The notes beneath the pieces are model-generated. The model was not told where the DNA came from, did not search any database, and saw only the letters and a list, made by a program, of their open reading frames with translations. Below are positions 30,399-38,919 of a stretch of 64,000 nucleotides of DNA, one piece after another (position 1 is the first letter of the stretch; each line of letters starts with the position of its first letter). The position numbers and the translations under genes were made by a program. Origin of the DNA: Nitzschia sp. DOCU1 (lineage: Eukaryota; Bacillariophyta; Bacillariophyceae; Bacillariales; Bacillariaceae); assembly GCA_951394045.1 (NCBI GenBank), contig OX595988.1:744001-808000 (forward strand), in the 5' to 3' direction.

Positions 30399-31943
30399 TC
30401 ACACATCAATCACGTCACAAATGTCCTCCATGAAAGCATTTCCAGCAAGTTCTTCGTGACGACCCGTGGTACTCTTATCGTCGTCCTCGCCATCTATCGT
30501 TTCGGCCCACATTTCCTCGTACAGGGAACTCAGTTTCAATCCACGGAGGTACTTCTGCTGAAATAAGATACGATCTAGGTACTCACGGTGGTCGTGCGTA
30601 TGGAGACGTTGCTTGCCCAAAGCTTTTGCAGCTTTCAAAACATTGAAACCTTTGGGAAGGTTCCACATGGCTTCACTATTTTGCCGGCGACAGCAGCAGC
30701 ATCGGCAGCACCCACATGCACACTGAGGATTTTCTGCCTCCTCGTGGATTTGCGAGACTTTATCTCGACCACGGCCAATTTCACACCGATCCTTGTACAG
30801 CAGTATCCTCCAACCAGGATGCCAAAATCCTGTTTCCGTCAGCGCCACATTGGTGGCCAGCATTGGAATAACATCCCATGTGTTGTGCATCACGCAACAA
30901 CGTAGAGTCTTGTGTCGCTCGAAATACTCCAGTGCTTTGCAAAAGTCGCCATCTCCAGGTTTAGGATTACCAACGGTATAACATGTGACTGGGGTCATAC
31001 CTGAAGGAGCACTCGGCGGAATCTTGCCCAGTATTGCATCCGCGCAGATTCCCAATGATGCTATCAAAGCGAGGCTTCCGCCCAAGCTGTGACCACAGAC
31101 GAAAATGGGATCGTTGGGATACTTCTTCTTCATCGCCCGTAACTCGTTGATTATAATTTCCATTTTCGAAAGGCCTCTCTCGGTATCCTCCTTTTCCATG
31201 TTCGCCATTGATTTGACAATATTTTCGTCAGCGTCGTTTTTGGCGCCAGCTAGAGGTGAAACTAAGCTCGTTACGGTAGAATTGAGCTTTGTTCTCAGCA
31301 TGAAATTCCGGAATCCCATGTGAATGCCCACGGTGGCGGGTTGGCCTGAAACGCCAGCGAGTGGATTACGTATTTTGGCCACCATTAGCTTGAAATCTTG
31401 CACCCAGTCGTTCGTAGTCACAGTGCCCCGAAAGGCCAGCACGATTCTGCCTCGAAAATGACTGCGTCCTATATAGTGGACACACTCTTGGATCGCATTT
31501 TCGTCGCCCACGTGGTGAACTTCCATGTCCGCTGGGACCTCGAGGATCTTTTTGACCGCCTCAGCGTTCGTTGTGAAATCTCCACTCTTGAATGTTTTCC
31601 AGTGCTCGTGATGCTTCGCTTCCAGGCTTCGGAGCCTCTTGAGCGTGATGGGAAGCTTAAGAACTTCTTCCGCGTCTTCATTTGAGATGAGCTTGTTGTG
31701 AGCGAGGCTTCGAAGATCCGCCAGGGCAAAGACACTGGCAGAAATCAGCGTTGCTTCTGCAGCCTCATGAAACAGGGATGGCTCCATCCAACCATGCTTT
31801 TCAGCATCATCCTTCTGATCTCGAGGGCTCTGAATAGTGGATTCCTTTTCCAGTTCTGCTCGAAGCAACGCTTCGTCTTCCCTTCCATCTACCGAGGGGA
31901 GCGCTGGTTGCGCGCTTACCAAGGATGTTCCGTCGTCTCTCAT
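30399..31943 (-). CDS. Class 3 lipase (alpha/beta hydrolase), copy 2
   Basis: 514 residues from ATG 31943, paralogue of the gene at 28441-29841. Shared blocks include AxEATLxSASxFxLADLRSLA, the FRGTVTTNDW oxyanion loop, and the elbow GHSLGG at 284-289 (Ser286), followed by TVGNPKPGDGDFC and FWHPGWRILLYKDRCEIGRG. The N-terminus is about 45 residues longer and acidic. Unlike copy 1 it has a dense Cys cluster (CACGCCRCCCC) after the catalytic domain, which could be palmitoylated for membrane anchoring or bind metal. Substrate is unknown; membrane glycerolipids or diacylglycerol are the family expectation. Confidence 0.88.
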   Translation of the reverse strand: MRDDGTSLVSAQPALPSVDGREDEALLRAELEKESTIQSPRDQKDDAEKHGWMEPSLFHEAAEATLISASVFALADLRSLAHNKLISNEDAEEVLKLPITLKRLRSLEAKHHEHWKTFKSGDFTTNAEAVKKILEVPADMEVHHVGDENAIQECVHYIGRSHFRGRIVLAFRGTVTTNDWVQDFKLMVAKIRNPLAGVSGQPATVGIHMGFRNFMLRTKLNSTVTSLVSPLAGAKNDADENIVKSMANMEKEDTERGLSKMEIIINELRAMKKKYPNDPIFVCGHSLGGSLALIASLGICADAILGKIPPSAPSGMTPVTCYTVGNPKPGDGDFCKALEYFERHKTLRCCVMHNTWDVIPMLATNVALTETGFWHPGWRILLYKDRCEIGRGRDKVSQIHEEAENPQCACGCCRCCCCRRQNSEAMWNLPKGFNVLKAAKALGKQRLHTHDHREYLDRILFQQKYLRGLKLSSLYEEMWAETIDGEDDDKSTTGRHEELAGNAFMEDICDVIDV

Positions 31944-34077
31944 TCTTCCGATTGAATCATATTCCCGTTTCTCTCCCGCCTTTCCTTCGACGATGGAGAA
32001 AGATAGTCTTATGGAAGAGGCTAGATGGCAATAATAATGCTAATATGATAGTCTCACCGCTGGACTCGAGAGAAGTTAACCCCTTCTGCGTGCAGCACCT
32101 TTTGTGCTATCCAAAAATGGCGAATCCCAAATGACGGATGACGTACAAACTGATCTGAATGCTATTCTGTCGTCCTATTCTCTCCGAGTCGAGTCTCAAG
32201 TCATGGCTATTGTAGTTAAACAGCGAAGACTACGCACTATAGTAGCACATGGCTACACAAACGACAATAACCTCTCCTTTGTATTATGGGGAGATAATAT
32301 CTTGGTGAAGTTCATCAACAAGCCACAGCAGCAGGAAGCTGCCGTTACTACCACCAACAGCACGGACTGATTCCACGAGCTTCTTCCGTCAGCGGGGGCG
32401 GCAGCAGGAGCAAGAAGAAAAATTGAATGATCATGATGATCACGATCAACAAGGAGCAAACAAGGAGCAAGTCCTCCCAAAAGTTGATTCATCATTCTTC
32501 AGCGAGATCAAGAAGCAAGAAGATTGATTTGCATCATAAGCGGCATGGCACTGCCGCTGCAAGAAGAAGGCTCTGTGGAACTCAACAATATCCCACGCCC
32601 AGCAAAGGCTCACCACCATGAACATAACACACCCCGCCGTCTCGCCAACAGCAGCATGACAGTATCAAGAACAATTTCGAAAAGAAGCCACCAAAATCAT
32701 TCAGCAATCCCCAGGCGCGCCAACCATGAAATGGTGGTGCTGGTTAACATCGTCATTAGATGTAGTACACGCCCCACCAGCGGCAAAGATAGTAGTAAGT
32801 ACCCTTTGATTCTTCAAAGTCATGCTTATCACGGAAAACCCATCAACCATACAGCGGCACAAGATGCCAGCATTGAAGAGGACGACAGCAGCAGATGATC
32901 CCCATTATCCTCAACAAGAACTGCTGGCACATGCACACACCAGGCACCAAGAACACCAGCAACATCAGCCATGAAAAAGAATGACCACCGCCGCCACCAA
33001 AAGCAGCACCAGCAAGAGTTTCTTCTTTGCGCTTCTTGTTGTGCTAGTAGTACTGCTGTACTACTATTTTGCCAACAATCCAACAACAGATGACGCGCTC
33101 CCTCTCGGCACATTCCATAATGCATCCGAAATGATGATTATGGTCATCGAGATCCTCCTCCTCCTCCTCCTCCTCATTCTGAAAACTCGTAGTAGTAGGG
33201 ACTCATCAGGAATAACAATACTAGAAAGAAGTACGAATGTGGTGGCCCCACGAGACGCTATCTTTCTTTAGGAACCGCCACGTCATCCCACCGGCACCAA
33301 CATCTGACATAGCTTAAAAAAATTATGAAGGACCATCAAAATAATTGTTACTAATCCCAGCACCACCACCACAACAACACAAGAACGAGGAAGGTCAATC
33401 AATTATTAGATCCGTCGTCTCGTCGCTGAAATTGACAGCGACGGACAAAGAGGCTCAAACGAGCTGAGGTCGTGACTACCCATGCCATCTACCAACACTA
33501 ATACTTCGTACCTGGTACGATACTAACTGTCTGTACCTGTACTGTCTGTGTTGAGACTTTCAGGCATGATAGACTACGACTCTATCGATAGTATGATACT
33601 ATGACTATTTGCGTGCAAAAAATCACATGATAGCCATAAAACGGGCGTTGGTCGCCGGTCTCGGAAATGGCGCGATTTAGATATTCCGATAAATAAGCCC
33701 AAAGTTTATTATATCATACAACCGTGAGGATAGCATGAAAATTGCGTTGTGTGTGTGGGCTATACTCCACATAATTGGACCGGTTGTATCGTATTTTCAA
33801 GAAGGCGAGTATTCCTCGTCTTCTAGTTACCAAAGTACATTCGTCTTAGAGTATATATATCGTATGATGTCACAAATTGTCAACAACGCAAGAATCGCTC
33901 ATTCGCTAAAAAGGTACCTTCTTTTACCTTACCGATCGTGCACACCACACGAGACGGGGGTGGGCAGCAATTTTACAATTTGTGGGTTCCGCTCACAATT
34001 TGATTTTTTAGCGACACTGCCCCTCTTGCACTCTGTTAACATTCTTTATCGCACATCAACTGACAACAAACAAGAAG
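31944..34077. other. Large gap with possible decayed gene, then promoter of secreted-protein gene
   Basis: 2.1 kb without a confident gene. Between about 32131 and 33271 (+) several short frames read like protein: one from ATG 32131 (79 aa), a Gln/Asp/His-rich piece near 32366-32527 (FFRQRGRQQEQEEKL...), a His/Arg-rich piece near 32545-32898, and a piece with a strong membrane helix from 32981 (SFFFALLVVLVVLLYYYF). They lie in different frames with stops between them. This fits a pseudogene or an undetected multi-intron gene for a single-pass membrane protein. From about 33723 the sequence belongs to the duplication unit that includes the next gene. Confidence 0.35.
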
Positions 34078-35640
34078 ATGAAGATAATTCTTTTCCTTAC
34101 GGCCGTGTCAGCGGTCTTTGGACAAGTAGAAAGAAGCTCTGTCAGAACTGGTGAAGGTCGAGATGACACCACCAATGATGCGTCTGCCTACTGGGCGAAT
34201 TACATCCAGACTTTCGACAGTTTCCCCAGTACTCCACCATCCCGGCAGCCCAGTCCTGAGCCCTCGGCCTCACCCACTCCTGCCCCCTCGGCTCCACCAA
34301 CTCCTGCCCCCTCGGCTCAACCGACTCCTGCCCCCTCAGCTCCACCAACTCCTGCCCCCTCGGCTCAACCGACTCCTGCCCCCTCGGCTCCACCGACTCC
34401 TGCCCCCTCGGCTCCACCAACTCCTGCCCCCTCGGCTCAACCCACTCCTGGGCCAACGCCTCCTCCTACTCCTGCCCCCTCGGCTCAACCCACTCCTGGT
34501 CCCACGGCTCCACCAACTCCTGCCCCCTCGGCTCCACCAACCCCTGCCCCCTCGGCTCCACCAACTCCTGCCCCCTCGGCTCAGCCCACTCCTGGGCCAA
34601 CGCCTCCTCCGACTCCACCACCAACGCCGCCGCCAACCCTTTCTCCGACGCTTCCGCCTAGCCCCGCTCCCAGTCCTATGCCAAGTCCCAGCTCTCCTGC
34701 CCCAACTGGAAGCTGTGACGTTGCAATCAATATTGTACCCGAATGTCCTCTCATTCCATGCAACTTCGACCGCTGCCTAGAGCGACCCTGGCGCATGTTG
34801 TTCCGTGTGGACCTCAAACCTTGCGAGGACTCTATTCTTAAACGTTGCCCAGGTGTCGACCCTGATACCTGCACTTGTATCAGAAATGTGACCCTTGACG
34901 AAACTGGTTGGCCTGAGCAAAAGTTCTCTTGCAGTGACTTCAATGGAGGACCTACATCGGTTCCCAGCGAGGGTACATACTACATCAGAGCATACGACGA
35001 CAAAAACACTGTTGTCTTCTTCGAAGGTCCAGTCGAAACTCCGGGCGGTCGTTTCAATGCCACCGATCCAGCTCAGATCAAGGTTACAGCGAACATGTAC
35101 CTTGAGGTATGGACTATCAACAGCGCTGGAACTCCTGAAACGCTACTGCAGCAAGTTCTGTTCCACAGTTCTTGCTCTCAGCAGTTGTACCTCTTGGATG
35201 TCTTTGGATCCTTCCAGCTGATTGAGTTCGAGAATCTTTCTCAAGGAACCATTGGATTCGGTGTCAACCCTCAAGTAAGCTTCAGCATCAGCTTGGATGC
35301 TGCGGCGATTGGGATCGATGGAACTTTGGCCTTGGAGTTTTTGTCGATTGTTGTCCTTTCCGAAGTGCCTGGCCTGTTGCCGCCTCAAGTGAACAATTTC
35401 GATGTCGCCGGAGAAACTCTCCCTCCTGACTTCGTAGCCAATGCTACAATTACTCTCATCCCTGGACAACCTTTCAACGTTATCACCACCCTTGGTGGTG
35501 TTTTGAACGGCATTGGTTGTTATGATGTTTCGAACTCGACCATCCAATGCGATGCTACCGTCGAACCAGGTGGTGATGGCGGCGATGGCGGCGGCGGCGG
35601 CGGTGGTGGCGGCAAAGGCAAGACCGACGAACTGCCCTAA
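34078..35640 (+). CDS. Secreted modular protein with Pro-rich linker, copy 1
   Basis: Unrecognised family. The 520 residues comprise a signal peptide ([16 protein letters not shown]), a short conserved block ([12 protein letters not shown] then [10 protein letters not shown]), and a Pro-rich linker (about 55-215) made of [16 protein letters not shown] octads. A C-terminal Cys-containing module (about 220-500) follows, with [29 protein letters not shown]-glycosylation sites (NVT, NAT, NLS, NST) and hydrophobic beta-rich sequence. A Gly-rich run follows, and the protein ends KGKTDELP. Two folded parts joined by a hydroxyproline-type linker recall extracellular-matrix or wall proteins such as pherophorins, an analogy of architecture and not of sequence. 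A role in the cell wall, mucilage or adhesion is inference. Intronless. Confidence 0.85.
   Translation: MKIILFLTAVSAVFGQVERSSVRTGEGRDDTTNDASAYWANYIQTFDSFPSTPPSRQPSPEPSASPTPAPSAPPTPAPSAQPTPAPSAPPTPAPSAQPTPAPSAPPTPAPSAPPTPAPSAQPTPGPTPPPTPAPSAQPTPGPTAPPTPAPSAPPTPAPSAPPTPAPSAQPTPGPTPPPTPPPTPPPTLSPTLPPSPAPSPMPSPSSPAPTGSCDVAINIVPECPLIPCNFDRCLERPWRMLFRVDLKPCEDSILKRCPGVDPDTCTCIRNVTLDETGWPEQKFSCSDFNGGPTSVPSEGTYYIRAYDDKNTVVFFEGPVETPGGRFNATDPAQIKVTANMYLEVWTINSAGTPETLLQQVLFHSSCSQQLYLLDVFGSFQLIEFENLSQGTIGFGVNPQVSFSISLDAAAIGIDGTLALEFLSIVVLSEVPGLLPPQVNNFDVAGETLPPDFVANATITLIPGQPFNVITTLGGVLNGIGCYDVSNSTIQCDATVEPGGDGGDGGGGGGGGGKGKTDELP
34252..34610 (+). repeat. 24-bp coding minisatellite (Pro-rich linker)
   Basis: About 14 units of a 24-bp repeat based on ACTCCTGCCCCCTCGGCTCC, encoding [16 protein letters not shown], with a variant ACTCCTGGGCCAACG unit interspersed. 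Units are almost identical, so length polymorphism between strains is likely. Confidence 0.9.
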
Positions 35641-36254
35641 TTGCTGACGATCGTGACCGTCAACTTTGTATTGAGGTGTTGTCAGCATGTCAGCATGTCA
35701 TCCCCAATAGTCGTACGGGACAAAACAATCCATTCGACGCTCCTGGTGGTGCTACGCGGGTGCCGTCTTCCACTGCTGAGGTGGATATGACTGCAACAAC
35801 TCCACAGTGAGCATGTTTGTATTTTTAGATAGAATGTAGGGTACTGGATTAACTTCCAGAAATGGGAATCATGTAATCATTGATACAGTTTTAACATTAC
35901 TTGAGGATATAATAAAATCGGCGTTATGGTGCGCGCAGACGTTGCACTTAATTGGAGCCCCCTTCTATCGTGTGTGCAGTCACAGAAAATTCCTTGCCTT
36001 CTAATTACCAAAGTACGTCAAAGTACGTCGTTCTTTTTAGGGTATACAATCTCATATATTTTTGATTGCGCGAAAATCGCAAGTAAATTCTTTTACACTC
36101 ATTCTGGCGATCCTTCTGGTCACCACAAAGTGCCAGGGCTGGGCGGCTATTTTGCGATTGGACGCATCCGCTCACACTTCATCCATTAGAGCGACATTTC
36201 CCCTCTTGCACTCCATTAACATCCTTCATTAGGCATCGATTGACAACAAACAAG
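35641..36254. other. 3' UTR of copy 1 and duplicated promoter of copy 2
   Basis: The first 260 bp resemble the region after copy 2 (shared TTAACTTCCAGAAATGGG-like block). From about 35903 the sequence resembles 33723-34077, including CTTCTAATTACCAAAGTAC, CCCCTCTTGCACTC and GACAACAAACAAG just before the ATG. The tandem junction therefore lies near 35900. Confidence 0.7.
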
Positions 36255-38321
36255 ATGAAGATTCTCCTTCTCCTTACGGCCATGTCAGTGGTCTGGGGAC
36301 AAACAGAAAGAAGTTCTGTCAGAACTGGTGAAGGACGAGATGCCACCAATGATGCGTCAGCATACTGGGCGAACTACCTCCAGGCATTGGACAGTTTCCC
36401 CAGCGCTCCTCCGTCCTCGGCTCCAACGGGATCATGTGTAATTGATCTTATCCTGAACTGTACCTATGTCATGCCTGATACTGGTCTCATCATGCCCTGC
36501 GACGAGCTCCCTGCGGTCGACGAAAAGTTTTGCATGTGTCCAGACTGTGTCAAGGAGCTGAACTTCGTATACACCGGCAAGACATGCGGTGGTCTTCCTG
36601 GCTGCGTGGATATGCCCGGACCTGTTGCTGATGCTACCATCAGTTTCTTCCCATGCGATTCTACCACAGCCGCTGTGACTCAGACTGTTGTTGTCGGTTC
36701 TGAGATCATGATTGGCGATGGTACCTCGTGCTTGCCTGATTGCATGGACGTCACTGTCAGCAGCGGAGGGGCGGTGGTTCAGTCTTTCAAGATTGATACT
36801 TCATGTGATGACCGTAACCTCTTCTTGAAGAACTCTTATGCATCCGTTGACTTCGTCGGCTACAGCTGCATCGAAACCGACATCACAAACTGTTTCCAAG
36901 AAGTGGTTTACGGGCTTGCAGTATGCAATGATTCAATTGAGGCGCAAAATCTCTACGAGTTTCTCTTCTACTTCAATGGTGCGATGAGTGACTTGCTCGA
37001 AGAAATTCAGCCCATTATCGAGCCTGGGATGTGCTATGATGAGCTTGTGTCGGAGATTGTGGATGTATGCTTGGGGGGCGAGTACAACGCCACTGCCTAC
37101 GCCAATGCTGCCATGCCAGGAGGAAACATATGTGAAGACCAGGAATCAATCGTCTTCACCATTACTCCTGGCTCGCAGCCACCTACGCCTGCCCCCTCTG
37201 ACAGCCCCACTCCTCCTCCAACTCCACCGCCAACGCCTCCACCAACACCCCCGCCAACGCCCCCTCCTACTCCACCGCCAACGCCTCCACCAACACCCCC
37301 GCCAACGCTTCCTCCCACTCCTCCTCCGACTCCACCACCCACTCCTCCTCCGACGCCTCCTCCCAGTCCTATGCCAAGCCCCAGCTCTCCCGCCCCAACT
37401 GGAAGCTGCGATGTCGAGATAAATATCATCCCCGAATGTCCTCTCATTCCATGCAACTTCGACCGCTGCCTAGAGCGACCCTGGCGCATGTTGTTCCGTG
37501 TGGACCTCAAACCTTGTGAGGACTCTATTCTTAAACGTTGCCCAGGTGTCGACCCTGATACCTGCACTTGTATCAGAAATGTGACCCTGCCCCCAGATGG
37601 TTGGCCTGAGCAAAAGTTCTCTTGCAGTGACTTCAATGGAGGACCTACATCGGTTCCCAACAATGGTACATACTACATCAGAGCATACGACGACAAAAAC
37701 ACTGTTGTCTTTTTCGAAGGTCCAGTCGAGGTTCCGGGTGGTCGTTTCAATGCCACCGATCCAGCTCAGATCAAGGTTACAGCGAACATGTACCTTGAGG
37801 TATGGACTATCAACAGCGCTGGAACTCCTGAAGCGCTACTGCAGCAAGTTCTGTTCCACAGTTCTTGCTCTCAGCAGTTGTACCTCTTGGATGTCTTTGG
37901 ATCCTTCCAGCTGATTGAGTTCGAGAATCTTTCTCAAGGAACCATTGGATTCGGTGTCAACCCTCAAGTTGGTTTCACCATCAGCTTGGATGCTGCGGCG
38001 ATTGGGATCGATGGAACTTTGGCCTTGGAGTTTTTGTCGATTGTTGTCCTATCTGAAGTGCCTGAACTGTTGCCACCCCAAGTGATAACTTTTGATGTCA
38101 CCGGACAGACTCTCCCTCCCGACTTCGTAACCGATGCTACAATTACTTTCATCCCCGGACAACCTTTCAACGTTATCACCACCCTTGGTGGTGTTTTGAA
38201 CGGCCTTGGTTGTTATGACGTGTCGGACTCGACCATCCAATGCGATGCTACCATCGAACCAGGTGGCGGTGAAGGTGACGGTGGTGGCGGCGGCAAAGGC
38301 AAGACCGACGAACTCAACTAA
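36255..38321 (+). CDS. Secreted modular protein with Pro-rich linker, copy 2 (extra Cys-rich module)
   Basis: 688 residues; ATG 36255 is used because the frame to 36240 begins at TTG. The order is signal peptide (MKILLLLTAMSVVWG/Q), the same [12 protein letters not shown] block, and an additional Cys-rich module of about 250 residues absent from copy 1 (CVIDLILNC, CMCPDC, CGGLPGC, SFFPC, DTSCDDRNLFL). A TPPP-repeat linker (about 317-375) and a C-terminal module nearly identical to copy 1 in DNA and protein follow, ending KGKTDELN. The extra module shares a layout with the C-terminal one: a Cys-rich start, then a T/S-S-C-x(2-3)-L-x-L-x(3)-(Y/F)-x-S segment. The two modules are probably distant homologues. 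The function is unknown, and secretion is well supported. Confidence 0.85.
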   Translation: MKILLLLTAMSVVWGQTERSSVRTGEGRDATNDASAYWANYLQALDSFPSAPPSSAPTGSCVIDLILNCTYVMPDTGLIMPCDELPAVDEKFCMCPDCVKELNFVYTGKTCGGLPGCVDMPGPVADATISFFPCDSTTAAVTQTVVVGSEIMIGDGTSCLPDCMDVTVSSGGAVVQSFKIDTSCDDRNLFLKNSYASVDFVGYSCIETDITNCFQEVVYGLAVCNDSIEAQNLYEFLFYFNGAMSDLLEEIQPIIEPGMCYDELVSEIVDVCLGGEYNATAYANAAMPGGNICEDQESIVFTITPGSQPPTPAPSDSPTPPPTPPPTPPPTPPPTPPPTPPPTPPPTPPPTLPPTPPPTPPPTPPPTPPPSPMPSPSSPAPTGSCDVEINIIPECPLIPCNFDRCLERPWRMLFRVDLKPCEDSILKRCPGVDPDTCTCIRNVTLPPDGWPEQKFSCSDFNGGPTSVPNNGTYYIRAYDDKNTVVFFEGPVEVPGGRFNATDPAQIKVTANMYLEVWTINSAGTPEALLQQVLFHSSCSQQLYLLDVFGSFQLIEFENLSQGTIGFGVNPQVGFTISLDAAAIGIDGTLALEFLSIVVLSEVPELLPPQVITFDVTGQTLPPDFVTDATITFIPGQPFNVITTLGGVLNGLGCYDVSDSTIQCDATIEPGGGEGDGGGGGKGKTDELN
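37190..37370 (+). repeat. 12-bp coding repeat (TPPP)n
   Basis: Around 14 units of CCNCCNACNCCN encode the TPPP linker. Codon choice varies (CCA, CCC, CCT, CCG) more than in copy 1's minisatellite, so this tract looks older or less homogenised. Confidence 0.85.
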
Positions 38322-38919
38322 TGCCGATCTCGACCGTCGACTTTTGTGATGCGGTGTTTTTATCTGCACGCCATCACCAATAGTCCCAAGGTAAACGGGA
38401 CAAAGACATTTTAATCGTCGTTCCTGTGGTGCTACGCGCACGCAGGTGCCGTCCTGATACCGTTGAGGTGAGGAAGTTTGCTTCCACAACTCCAAAATGA
38501 CCCATATTTGTATTCGTAGATTGTAGGATAGGATTAATTTCCAGAAATGGGCAAGTAATCATATGGTACTGAAGTTTCAAAGAGTGTTTATCTGCTATTT
38601 CTCGTTGTTAATACTTTTCCTGCCGACGGCGATGCTTCTTGACACCGATTGCAAAACCGAGAAGCACAGTCCTTGAGCTCGTCTTTCACACTGCTGCTAT
38701 CATCATACCGTCGTCCCGTGCGTTGTTTTCTATGCACAACGGGCATCGTACAGACGCGGCCGAGGGCAGCATGGCACTTATTAGACCGATGTCGAGATGC
38801 AACATCTAAGGTAGTTATTGTGCGATGATGATAGCTCAAACTTCTAGATGATGTACATCTTAGCCTTTGCTAAGAATAGTTGTTAGAATAAATTATCAGG
38901 AGTATTTGACTATTTAGTA
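38322..38919. other. Tail-to-tail spacer
   Basis: 598 bp. The first 260 bp are the 3' end of the duplication unit (compare 35641-35900). The rest contains no accepted ORF; a Cys-containing minus-strand frame at 38588-38839 starts only at TTG. Confidence 0.5.

Noticed and set aside
32981..33271. 96-codon frame with a membrane helix as an independent small gene
   Set aside because: No leader context or conserved tail. It more likely belongs to the fragmented sequence around it, so it is kept only as part of that finding.
34142..34456. Antisense frame of EPRGQE repeats
   Set aside because: It is the mirror of the Pro-rich minisatellite on the coding strand; the long open frame follows from repeat composition.
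37097..37663. Antisense Gly/Val-rich (GGGV) frame
   Set aside because: Shadow of the TPPP repeat of the secreted protein, not a separate gene.
38588..38839. Cys-containing minus-strand frame with RFCNRC
   Set aside because: Starts at TTG and lies in the gap beyond the duplication unit without further support.
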